64,000 nt of DNA, from positions 18,605,783 to 18,669,782 of the forward strand of contig CM076651.1 in NCBI GenBank assembly GCA_038496675.1, in the 5' to 3' direction. The position numbers were made by a program, and so were the translations under genes. This DNA comes from Rachycentron canadum. Its lineage: Eukaryota; Chordata; Actinopteri; Carangiformes; Rachycentridae. Below, in pieces: positions 51,370 through 62,200 of this stretch (position 1 is its first letter; each line of letters begins with the position of its first letter). Below the pieces are notes generated by a model, which searched no databases, had not been told where the DNA came from, and saw nothing but the letters and a program-made list of their open reading frames with translations.

Positions 51370-54300
51370 ATGTTCAGTGTTGTGTTTCTGTGCTTGGGCT
51401 GGCTGATGGTGGAGTTGACTGATGGGAAACTGGATTACATCTCTCAGGGAAAGGGGATGCAGCTGCAGGGCAACTTCTCCATCACTGGACTGTTTCCTCT
51501 CCACTACACAAATGGACCAAGTGCTGGTTTACCTGCGTTGGGTCCATGCAATGGGTGAGTTTTACTGCTTTATAAATACATCTCATTGGTGGTTTGTCCT
51601 TAACATCAACCCAAATATTTTCATTTCTTATCATCAGTATATGTGTTAATGTATTATTATCATGTGTTACCTTTATTAGAGGCACACCCAACAAACACGG
51701 CTTTCACCTGTTACAAGCCATGAGATTTGCTGTGGAAGAAATCAACAACAGCAGTGGACCACAGCCTCTTTTACCAGGAGTGAGGCTGGGCTACCAGATG
51801 TATGACATCTGCTCTGTGCCGGCTAGTGTCCTGGCCACACTGGACCTCCTGGAGCAACAGAGCCAGAGCCCCACTACAACTGGGACAGAGTTAGACACAG
51901 ACCCAGATTATGACTACAGCCAAAAAGCAGTGGCTGTGATTGGGCCGGACAGCAGCAGCAAAAGTTTCACCCCTGCTGCATTACTGGGGGCCTATCTCAT
52001 ACCACAAGTAAGTTATTAACTGGAAAGTAAAATCATTCCCATTGACATATGATCTGAAAATGCAACACAGAATATCTCTTCATATCCTCTTTGTTACGTT
52101 GTAGATCTCTTATGAAGCATCCAATGAAATGCTCAGCAACAAGTTCCTGTATCCAGCCTTTTTCCGCACAATTCCCAGTGACAAGAATCAGGTGGCAGCA
52201 ATGATCCAGCTTTTGATTCATTTCAACTGGACATGGATCGCTCTCTTAGGTAGTGACAACTCCTATGGTCTGCAGGGCATGCAGAGTCTTTCCAACCTTG
52301 CACCTCAGCACGGCATCTGTATTGCCTACCAAGGAGTCATCCGCTCAGTCAGACCTGACACAACCCAGACCATGAGGAACATGGTGGAGAGCATACTCAA
52401 AACCCAAGTCAACACCATTGTAGTCTTCTCCAGCAAGTCAAAACTCAGTGGCTTCTTTCCCTTTGTCATTGAGCGCAATGTGACAGGTAAAGTGTGGATC
52501 GGGACAGAGGACTGGTCAGTAGCTACTCTTATATCACAGATACCTGGGATCCACACCATCGGCACTGTGCTTGGTGTTTCCGTCAAATATGCAGCTATTT
52601 CTGGTTTTGAGGACTTTGAGAGAAAAGTAGTTCAGGTTTCAAAGCAACAAAATGAAACACAGATAGGATCTAATAGCACCACAGGCCCAGACAATGACTG
52701 TCTGCAGTCCACAGACCTGTACAGCCTCGCCAGGAACAATTTTTCACTGGAGAAATATGACATTACCTCGTCCTTCAATGTGTACAAGGCGGTGTACGCT
52801 GTGGCTCATGCTCTGCACCAAGCTCTTGACTGTGATTCTGGAGAGTGTCAAAGGAGGAGGGTGTATCCATGGGAGGTGAGCAAATGCCACCTTGTTTTTA
52901 AGCCAAAGAAGAAAATATCACACTTTGTTAAGCACTGTGTTTCCTCTCCCTGTACCTTAGCTTCTTCCACGGCTTAAGCAGGTGCGATTTTCTCTGGACA
53001 ACAACTCTGTGTACTTTGATGCAAATGGTGACCCACCCACGGGATATGACATTGTCTCCTGGATTTGGAGGGGGACTGACTGGTCTCTTAGGGTGGTGGG
53101 CTCCTTCAGCCCAGATCCCATTACCCTCACAATTTATGATGACCAAATTGAGTGGCACGGCGCACAAAAGTCAAGACAAGTAAGGTCAATGTCAAGCAAT
53201 TTTCATTGTATTGTTCAAAAAACTTTTTATGACTAAAAACTTTACTTTTCAACACGTTACTTTTCACACTCTATATGTCTCAAGATCTTTTTTGCTTCAA
53301 ACATGTTGCAACTATAGCAAGAAATTTGCAAAACTCTTCATGAAATTCTAAAATTCCAAAACTGTAATAAATATTATTCTGATTTCAGTGAACAATAAAG
53401 ATGTATGTGATTGTTTCTTAAAGCCATCTGTATGTGCTCCTGTGTGAATGACATCACCTGATTAAAAAAAGTTTATTTGTAATCTTTGTCAATGTCTCTG
53501 TTGCTTCTGTGAAGGTGCCGCTGTCCATCTGCTCTCCACCCTGCCCGAGGGGGCACAAGAAGTTATTGATGGGTCATCACCCCTGCTGCTTTGACTGCCA
53601 AGCTTGTCCTGATGCCACATTCCTCAATATAAGTGGTAAAATATAGTCACACACAAGTTAAAGGTCAGGAAAATATCTAAAAATATCATAGAAATGGGAG
53701 ATGAATGGTGTTTTAATGATGAAATATTTGTCTAAGTATGAAATAAGTGTGCAAAATACATTTGGGAACTTATTACACAGAAGACACTGGTTAGGTGCAG
53801 GTGAGTAGGCAATATGTGGTATATACAGCATTTGATAGAGGTTGTTTTAAGTGTGAAAGATAATAAATAATAAAAAGAGTAGTATATCAAAACATAAGTT
53901 TTTTGCATTTGATTACCACATGAAACAGGAGGACAGTTACACTCCGTTTGAACAGTATTTTCAAGCTGTAGTGTGTGAGATTGGCCAGCAGATGGTGCAC
54001 AATGCTCATACTACTGTATGTGCTGATGCAGGTGCCAAACTGACTCCAGACCCCTTAAATGTTCCTGTTATGTCACTGTCACTGTGTCTATCATATAACT
54101 TAAGGCTCCTAACAAATGCTGCTGGGTTTCCCTTCCATGAACACATTTAAGAAAACCTTAAATCCAGAGAGCAGGTTTTCTTTTTACGTATATGCTGTTT
54201 CTCTTCCTCAGAGCTCACAACGTGCCAGCCATGTCCGCCAGAGCAGTGGGCTCCTCCAAGCAGCGAGCGGTGTCTGAATAGAACCGTCCTGCTCCTCGCC

Positions 54301-55137
54301 TGGGATGCCCCCCTCTCCATTGCCCTGCTCTTCTTTCTGGCCACCTGTCTTCTCATGACCTGCAGCTCTGCAGTAATCCTCCTGCTCAACCTGAACACAC
54401 CCGTGGCCAAGTCTGCTGGAGGCCGCACCTGCCTCCTGATGCTGGCAGCCCTGACTGCTGCTGCCATGAGCTCTTTGTGCCATTTTGGCCAGCCGTCTCC
54501 CCTGGCCTGTGTCCTCAAGCAGCCTCTATTCATCTTCAGCTTCACTGTGTGCCTGGCCTGCATCACTGTGCGCTCCCTCCAGGTTGTCTGCATTTTCAAA
54601 TTTGCATCCAAGCTGCCGCCGGCCTACGACAAGTGGGCCAAAAAACATGGGCCAGAGTTTACCATTCTCCTGGTATCTGTCACCATATTGTTCATTTCTG
54701 TCCTCCGTGTGGTCCTCAACCCTCCCAAGCCATCCCAGGATCTTGACTTCTACAAGGACAGCATTGTCCTGGAGTGCAGTAACACCCTCTCACCCGGCGC
54801 GTGGCTCGAGCTAGCTTATGTCTCCCTCCTCAGTGCCCTCTGCTTCTCTTTCAGCTACATGGGAAAAGACCTGCCGGCAAACTACAATGAGGCCAAGTGT
54901 GTCACCTTCAGCCTCATGGTGTACATGATCTCCTGGATGAGCTTCTTCACTTTATATCTCATCAGCAGAGGCCCGTTCACCATTGCCGCACACGTGTTTG
55001 CCATCCTCTTCAGTGTCCTGGCCTTCCTCGGGGGCTACTTCCTGCCCAAAATTTATATCATTGTCCTGAAGCCACAAATGAACACGACTGCCCATTTCCA
55101 GAACTGCATCCAAATGTACACCATGAGCAAACAGTGA
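51370..55137 (+). CDS. tas1r1: Taste receptor type 1 (class C GPCR), T1R1-like
   Basis: A plasma-membrane receptor that in mammals pairs with T1R3 to sense amino acids (family knowledge). Six exons, the usual T1R count: 51370-51554, 51680-52007, 52105-52875, 52961-53179, 53515-53635, 54212-55137. Phases agree, giving 849 residues. A hydrophobic leader (MFSVVFLCLGWLMVEL) is followed by a Venus-flytrap domain (about 25-490: LLPGVRLGYQMYDICS, FFRTIPSDKNQVAAMIQLL), a Cys-rich domain (about 500-570: ICSPPCPRGHK, HHPCCFDCQAC) and seven membrane segments (about 575-835) with TPVAKSAGGR, GKDLPANYNEAKCVTFSLM and GGYFLPK. The LGYQxYDxCS and GKDLPxNYNEAKCVTFSL phrases fit T1R1 better than T1R2, and SAGG argues against T1R3. 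Potential N-glycosylation sites are visible (NNSS, NFT-like). The hes5-like gene 2 kb downstream fits 1p36-type synteny. The subtype is less sure than the family. Confidence 0.88.
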
Positions 55138-55226
55138 AACAAGTAATGATTTCATCTGATGAAAAGTAGATACAGATCAGCAACTCTGGCTCTAAAGTTC
55201 AGAATTATCAAGTTTTTTTTAAATAG

Positions 55227-55232
55227 AATAAA
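55227..55232 (+). terminator. AATAAA polyadenylation signal of tas1r1
   Basis: The canonical hexamer lies 90 bases after the tas1r1 stop codon, with an overlapping second copy and further AT-rich signals near 55294-55312. The most likely transcript end lies shortly after. Confidence 0.5.
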
Positions 55233-55319
55233 TAAATGCATTTTGTCTTCTTGTGTGCATTCATTTGTTGAATCCAACACTGTTTAAATTATAATAAAGA
55301 TAAAATAAAGTTTTCATAG

Positions 55320-57040
55320 TTACTGCACAGCCAGTGAGCTAAAGTGAAGTGATGTAGGTCAGAGGGCAGCCAGAGAAGTTATGCCTATGTGTTTCAATAG
55401 TTTTACAGTCTTTTGTTTTTCACTTGAAACATGATCCTTTGATTTGACTGCAGAAATCAAAGTCACAATTCAAACACTGCTTTCTCAACACAAACAGAAC
55501 TGTCAAATTTATACTTAGTTTATTTACATCTCATCAGAAGAAGTAACAACCTGAATTTATGCATAACACAGAAAATGAAAGGTGACGTTCAGGCACCACC
55601 AGTGGGCACAGTAAGAGAAACACAGAGGGGGTTTCATTTATCATAGAGCCCCCTGGTAGTCGTAGTAGGAACTGAAACCCTAACACTGATGGTTGAGATG
55701 TAATTTCTGTCAGTAACAAGAGACCATTTCAGTTGTTTCTAGAAGATTTTTAAGATTACACAAAGAGGCAATACCTAGAAATAATGGTGATTATGCCACA
55801 AAAATGTTGGCAGAAAAAAAGTCTTATCTACGTGCAGCTGTTTTTGAGATTTTGATGTTTGATTATAGGACCTGAAAAGTTTTTATAAGTCACAAATCAC
55901 ATATTTTCAGGGATTCAACAAGTGTTGAAGTCATAGAAGCCATAGATAAAAAGCTTCAGAGCAGCAGCGTGACGGAAGATCTCATTGCATATCAAATAAA
56001 TACACATTCAGACTGTCTTGTGTCTGTGTGCAACTACACACACACACATGCACACACACATAATAGTCACAGTGCTGCTGTTGGCTGTTGTTTGAGAGAA
56101 GAGATGAAAAGGCCTTTTGTGGTTGAGAGGTCAGCGCTATTGACCAATAGATGTGTGAGTAGAGTCCGAGCTTGGCTTTCCCACAGTCTCTCTGTCCACT
56201 CATGGCTTAATACCCTCGGTCAACAATCGAAGTGTGCCATGGGTGAACAAGCAGGGGTTTTATTGTCAGCACTCCAAGCACCAGGACAAGGTGCTGCTTG
56301 GAAGGTTTTAGGAGTTTTATTTCACAAGCCTTTTGATCAAGTGACTTTTGGAAAATTAATATTCATCATCACGCAATGTTTAAAATCCCTGTGTTTCATC
56401 TGAAGCCAGCAATATCTTTCTCACACTTGTCTAGATTAGTACATTTGGGAGTAAAGTTGGTCTGATAGATGAGGCCTAACGGTGTTGAAATAGACTCACC
56501 AACTAAAGATAAAGATACCAACCAGAAATGTTGAAGCAAATGCAGAGTCAACAATCTCTTAAAGCCTCATTCGATCCTTCTTTCTTGCTACAGATTCAGC
56601 AATTTACCATGAAACCTGCAGTGTCAGCAGAGTGGAGTTTGTGGTTTCTTCAGTACCCACATCACTTTCATTTCATTTTTATTGTTATTTTTTATTATTA
56701 TTTTAGGCAGAAAAATTAAAGGAACAAAACCTGCAAAAAATCTGAAATGTCTGAAATGTATTTAATGAATTTTAATGCCTTTTCCCTGGAGTCCTCACAT
56801 TCATTAAATCCTGACTCTAATTGTTCCCTGGGTGCACATCATGAGTTGTGTGTATTACCCTGTGTAACTGGTGTGTGAGATAAGCAGCAGCTTCTGATAA
56901 GAGACTGACACCATATCATCCCCAGTCTGATCTATATCTTGGGAATGGTTTTATCTCGACTGGCCAGCCTCTGATTGCTTCACCTCTGAGTTATTGATGT
57001 GCGTCCAATTGTTCCAAGCCTCAGCCCTGTCTAAGTAACA
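55320..57040. other. Intergenic region between tas1r1 and the hes5-like gene
   Basis: About 1.7 kb with a short CA run (56038-56060) and no convincing exon. The last 100-150 bases contain the promoter of the hes5-like gene. Confidence 0.65.
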
Positions 57041-57043
57041 TGG

Positions 57044-57058
57044 CTTTGTTATGCTAAT
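57044..57058 (+). promoter_or_regulatory. SOX-POU composite element of the hes5-like promoter
   Basis: CTTTGTTATGCTAAT reads as a SOX site (CTTTGTT) directly joined to an octamer variant (ATGCTAAT), the arrangement known for SOX2 with POU factors. It ends 7 bases before the TATA box and about 90 bases before the ATG. Binding is inferred from the motif only. Confidence 0.6.
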
Positions 57059-57065
57059 ATTTCCC

Positions 57066-57072
57066 TATAAAA
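57066..57072 (+). promoter_or_regulatory. TATA box of the hes5-like gene
   Basis: TATAAAA in the context CCCTATAAAATGAGGGG, 77 bases between its end and the initiator ATG. That spacing leaves a short 5' UTR of roughly 50 bases, typical for hes/her genes. Confidence 0.8.
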
Positions 57073-57148
57073 TGAGGGGCAGCTCCTCCACATACATCCG
57101 ACCATACAGTGTCGTTCTGAGGAGGCTGCTCACTTCACCTGCACAGAC

Positions 57149-57733
57149 ATGGCTCCCTGCTCCACCAACTCCTCTATTCACCACATCAGGACGTCTGAGA
57201 GAGACAACATCAAAGTGAGTAGTAGAGGGGAAATGAATGGGTGTGCATCAGCTTGAACAGTGCAAATGTCTGGATGTGTATTACTGACTGAAAACATAAA
57301 CTTACCTGCCTGTCTCCTCTCTCCCCAGTTAAGAAAACCTATTGTGGAGAAAATGCGCAGAGATCGCATCAACAGCTGCATCGAGCAGCTCAAGATCATC
57401 CTGGAGAAGGAATTTCACAAGCAGGAGCACAACTCCAAGCTGGAGAAAGCCGACATCCTGGAGATGACCGTGAGCTTCCTGAGGCAGCAGCTGCAGCCAG
57501 GCCTCGACTTCAGCCAAGGCTACTCTCACTGCTGGAGGGACTCTCTGCACTTCCTCTCTGCCGGCTCCAGCACAGAGGCCTCTGTCACTTCTCTGCAAGG
57601 CCTCCAGAAGCAGGAGCAGCAGCAGCTCCACCAGGCCCAAAGAGCCAGCAGCTCCTCCCCAGTCTGCTCCACCCTGAGGCCCACCACGCTGCAGGACAGT
57701 AGCAGCAGAGGCCCCGTGTGGAGGCCTTGGTAG
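57149..57733 (+). CDS. hes5: Hes5-like (her) bHLH-Orange transcriptional repressor
   Basis: A nuclear Notch-pathway repressor that binds N/E-boxes and recruits Groucho/TLE (family knowledge). Two coding exons, 57149-57214 and 57329-57733, both phase 0, give 156 residues. The N-terminus MAPCSTNSS and the early intron are Hes5-like. The basic region keeps the Hes-type proline (LRKPIVEKMRRDRINSCIEQ), and helix 2 has HNSKLEKADILEMTVSFLRQ. A short Orange region (GYSHCWRDSLHFLS) and a Ser/Gln-rich linker follow, and it ends in WRPW, the Groucho-binding tetrapeptide. Length agrees with Hes5/her4/her2/her15 proteins (about 150-165). FHKQEHNSKLEKAD resembles zebrafish her2 as I recall it, but the exact her number is not resolved. 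A TATA box and a SOX-POU element lie upstream. Confidence 0.93.
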
Positions 57734-58430
57734 AGACTCTGTCACACAGACACTGAGACCTGAGGGAATCTGCTCTCTCCCTCACTGTGTAGGAAATATA
57801 TTTCCAGCCTGCTCATCCCTGGTGGGTTTTTTTACTGTCTCATCACATTGATGGACATGTAGTAAAAGCAATGGCTCTCAATTATTTGACAATTGTCCTG
57901 CTTTGACTGCTTGATGTTACAGCCTGCTCATTCCTGATGATACAGTTGTCTTTATTGTTTCATCATATTGATGAGAAGATATGTAATAGCTATTCTATCC
58001 ACACATGTGCAGCACTGCACCTTCCAGGAAAATGATACCTCAGTAACCTCACAGTGAGGTTAGATAAATGTGTTGTTCCTTTATGTAACTGAAAATATTT
58101 TCACTGTGTGAAGTTGAACCTGGTCTAAAGTTAAAGGTTTATGTCACATTATATTTTAAACTATGGTTTACTGAACATATCTGTTGCGACTTAACTTTAG
58201 TGCAAAGAGACAATACCAAACAGTGCTGATCATTTGTGTAAGCAGTGTATTCTAATGTAATGCATTATAATCTAAAAACATGTTGTTGTGTTGGAAATAG
58301 GATTTAATAGTGAAAAATGTGCCTGTCTTCCCATAACTTACATTTGGAAATTTGTTTTTTTAATATATTTGTATTTCTTTATATTCTGTGTAGATCTATT
58401 ACCTGTGAATTCAGCATGTATGCCGTGTGT

Positions 58431-58431
<1 letters not shown>
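57734..58431. other. Presumed hes5-like 3' UTR and flank
   Basis: No exon. Two imperfect copies of 'CAGCCTGCTCAT-CCTG' with 'CATCA-ATTGATG' occur at about 57807-57855 and 57920-57975, a small internal duplication. The polyadenylation site was not placed. Confidence 0.5.
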
Positions 58432-58478
<47 letters not shown>

Positions 58479-58989
58479 NNNNNNNNNNNNNNNNNNNNNN
58501 NNNNNNNNNNNNNNNNNNNNNNNNNNNNNNNNNNNNNNNNNNNNNNNNNNNNNNNNNNNNNNNNNNNNNNNNNNNNNNNNNNNNNNNNNNNNNNNNNNNN
58601 NNNNNNNNNNNNNNNNNNNNNNNNNNNNNNNNNNNNNNNNNNNNNNNNNNNNNNNNNNNNNNNNNNNNNNNNNNNNNNNNNNNNNNNNNNNNNNNNNNNN
58701 NNNNNNNNNNNNNNNNNNNNNNNNNNNNNNNNNNNNNNNNNNNNNNNNNNNNNNNNNNNNNNNNNNNNNNNNNNNNNNNNNNNNNNNNNNNNNNNNNNNN
58801 NNNNNNNNNNNNNNNNNNNNNNNNNNNNNNNNNNNNNNNNNNNNNNNNNNNNNNNNNNNNNNNNNNNNNNNNNNNNNNNNNNNNNNNNNNNNNNNNNNNN
58901 NNNNNNNNNNNNNNNNNNNNNNNNNNNNNNNNNNNNNNNNNNNNNNNNNNNNNNNNNNNNNNNNNNNNNNNNNNNNNNACCTTTTTTCT

Positions 58990-59030
<41 letters not shown>

Positions 59031-59056
59031 CTCTCTTTCTCTCTTCCTCTCTCTCT
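58432..59056. repeat. (GT)n microsatellite, assembly gap, (CT)n microsatellite
   Basis: A GT run of about 47 bases leads into a 500-N gap (58479-58978), followed by a CT run (about 58993-59056). The unsequenced interior is probably a compound GT/CT microsatellite. Long open frames across it are artefacts of Ns and simple repeats. Confidence 0.95.
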
Positions 59057-59234
59057 GTCAGGAGTAGTTGAGGTTCTTTACCATTCTACTCTAAATATTG
59101 TCCATGTTATGTGTGAATCCCTGACTGTCGAAATCATTTTTTTTTTTTGGTTCACTGCGGTTCAAAGGTGAAAATGCACAGCCATGATGTTGACAGCTTA
59201 TTTCACTCATGATTTACATTGGACATTGATTGGA

Positions 59235-59290
59235 GCGTGTCTTTAAAAGTGGGGACAGCTCCAGCTGGGGTGTCTGGTCACCCTAGCCAT
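59235..59290. repeat. Short dispersed-repeat remnant
   Basis: GGGGACAGCTCCAGCTGGGG and GTGTCTGGTCACCCTAG resemble the end of a repeat I associate with perciform genomes. Identification is weak and based on memory. Confidence 0.35.
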
Positions 59291-59299
59291 AATACCAAA

Positions 59300-62200
59300 G
59301 CAATATGCTGAAAGGCACAAAAATGCTTCAAACTGACAGTAGCTCCATTGACCCTCATTAAATATTCCCTATGAATTCTTTACAATGAAAGACTACACAC
59401 ATCTTGATTTGATCTACTGTTAATATTAATTAAGGACAGGACCTATCATATCATAGCTAAGAATAATGAATCATTTGTAATTGTGGTAGCATTAGAGTTA
59501 AAACTTAAAATCTCTTACATTTTGCTTGGTTTATCTGTGAATCAACCGCTATTTACAGCGTTTCCCAGATTCCATTTAATGTTTACTTTCATTTTGGCAG
59601 AACACTAATGTCACTTCCTCTCTTTGTTTTCCCTCTAACTCACCTTTCCTACCACCTAACATACATCAATATTTTACTGTAAAATATTCTGAGCATGACA
59701 CTCCTTAAAGGTATTCGAGGAGCAAACCCCATAGGAATAGTGGGGCTGTGATAATGTATTTTAAACTTGAACTTTCCTGATCTAAATTCTGCAGTCTTGT
59801 GAACTATTGACAAACAGATTATTGCCAATTAGCAGTTTTGTGATGTGTCCTGTTGTACATAATAAAGAATTGAGAGAATCAATAGCAAAGTCAACTACCA
59901 AGGTAGATAGTGTTTTAATCTCTAACTTCCTTGAATGTTTTTAGGATTCAAGGATTGTGACCTACAGTTTGGTATAACTCAGAGAGGTTTAGTATATTTG
60001 TTAATTGATTCGATTTCTTAAAATCACACCACCATCCTCATTCCAGAAACACATCCTATTTAGACATTTGTGCAGTTCTTGAACTGATCAAAATTCAAGG
60101 TTTAAGGATATTAAGGTTTTTTCATTTTTCAAAGTATTTTAACTTGATAAACAGATCACCTTTAACACCTGCCTCTATTTAATTTGAATAAACCCACCTT
60201 ATAAAATCTAATGTCCATGTCTTTTGTCAGTTCTCCTACCACTTAAAACAGCAACATAAAACAAATAATATTCAAAAATATTAACACTCTGTATGTAGTT
60301 AAGAATGTCAGTGATCAATTTAAAAAACACAATTTATAATGCTTAAATTCACATCATTGGCCAAATTTTATGCCCACCACCCTGGAAAATGTTATATGCA
60401 CAACACTCTTAAGCAAACCCCCCACGGTCACTGCAGAGGTCCAAGCAACCCATCCATCAGTGGGTTCCTCCTGATGTTGCAATACTGTGATACAGAATAA
60501 TAAAGAAGTGAGAAAGACCAGAAAATCAATAGATTATTCTGCAGATCACTTGATTCAGTAATGATCCAGTCCATTTATCGCCAGCCGTTGATTCATAAGG
60601 CCTGCTCTCAAGGGCGTACCCACCCCACCTCTGCCCTGCTGACTCCTTTGCCATTGGTACTACTAATTATAAAACATTAAAAGATAATCACATGCCAGTC
60701 CAAGGTTAGAAAAGACATACAGTTTGGTTAAAGTAAAGGGTTCATTTCACTGTCAGAGAATACTCATATCTTTGATTCCCTAATAAAGTCACAAAGCCTA
60801 TAATAACTGGTAGATGGTATGGTTATGTCAAAAGGGTATAATAGAATAAATAGCAACACATGACATTCATTCATTTGAATTGACACTGTTTCTGGGAAAC
60901 ATATATATTTTGGAAAATAACAATTTTGGAAAATCAGTATCAGTTTCAACCCACTCGAATGGGGAAATGAATGACCTCCATCAAAATATTTTAAAAAAGA
61001 AAAGAAATTATCTTGCAACTACTTCAAAACATTGTTTTTTATATAACTTGTCCTGTTACAATGCAAGCTAATTCACTGATTGACTGAGTTTTTGATACAA
61101 TCAATTCCTATTCATGCAGCAAAACTGAAATTTTGAACAATGAAGAAGAAACATGCCTTCTACAACAGCCCAAACCATCCACTGGCAGGAGCCTGATCAA
61201 GGGTGACTTATTTTCAGTCACATTGCATGAGGGGCCCAACGAACTGGCATTCACCTTAATTAAATAAAGACATGTACAAATGTCCTCTAGCAGGTGGCTG
61301 TCTTATGGAAGTTAACAGTGGTGGCAGCTGCCTATGTATGGTAAACAGGGAGCATTTTTGAAAAGTGATGGTGGCTGGTGAGGGAGGAGGGGTGAGGGGA
61401 TGATTGGACAGCTGTCGCCATACCCACCTCACTGTGCTGACTTAGAGCTAATGCTCGATCAAGCCTTTGTATATATTTTTCCACTGCATTTCAACACTGT
61501 GTACACCTAGTGTTTGAGGCCGCACAGAGACACATGTGGTGTGACAGATGTACGCAGCACATGAGCAGCAGAGGGCAAGAGCTGAAATGCCTTAGCCAGT
61601 GAATTACTTTTTCTGTCAAACTTCAGGGATAAGCATGAATGTATCATGACCTCAAAGGAAACGGCACATTGGCAAATATGACATTGTGAGAAAGAAGAAA
61701 GGTTTTAACAAAATAAAATACACCGATATTGTTTAAAAGCTTCCCTGAACGTGTATTTGTTTCCAGGGGCAATATGTTTTCTCCATCAAGATATTTACGT
61801 GTTTAGGCAGCAGACAATAAGAGGTAGGTGGCTACTTCCTCAATCACTTCCAACAGGAAATTAAGGTGTGGGTTCTCCATGAAAACTGCAGTATTGCACC
61901 AAACTTCTCAAGACAAACTGTATTCTAGGCAATGTTTTAACTGAATAATGATATGTTAACTAGAAAAGGGCTGTTACTGAGAGGATCATTACAGAAGTTG
62001 TATTCACATGTCTAAGCTGAAAACAAATGCTGTCTTCAACAGTGCTGGTCACTGCACCATATGGTGATGATAAGATGCCCAGGTAAAATCTAATTTTAAT
62101 AAATTCCTAATCAGCTTGGAGGGATACTGAAACAACATAGTTAATGGAAATGTGTAGAGTCAGCAAGGTCTTTCACAGCTGTGGTGTTTAATAAGATTTG

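Noticed and set aside
54147..54611. A 154-residue minus-strand frame
   Set aside because: It is antisense to the 7TM exon of tas1r1; composition reflects complement of Leu/Ala-rich membrane codons.
51370..55137. Assignment as T1R3, V2R or calcium-sensing receptor
   Set aside because: SAGG and GKDLPANYNEAKC membrane motifs and LGYQMYDICS fit T1R1/T1R2 and not T1R3; V2R and CaSR have other Cys-rich and TM signatures.
56930..56950. RBPJ (Su(H)) site TTGGGAA in the hes5-like promoter
   Set aside because: It deviates from the YRTGRGAA consensus and is not paired, so a Notch-response element is not supported here.
58288..59171. Long frames with Cys-Val and Ser-Leu runs
   Set aside because: GT and CT microsatellites and an N gap.
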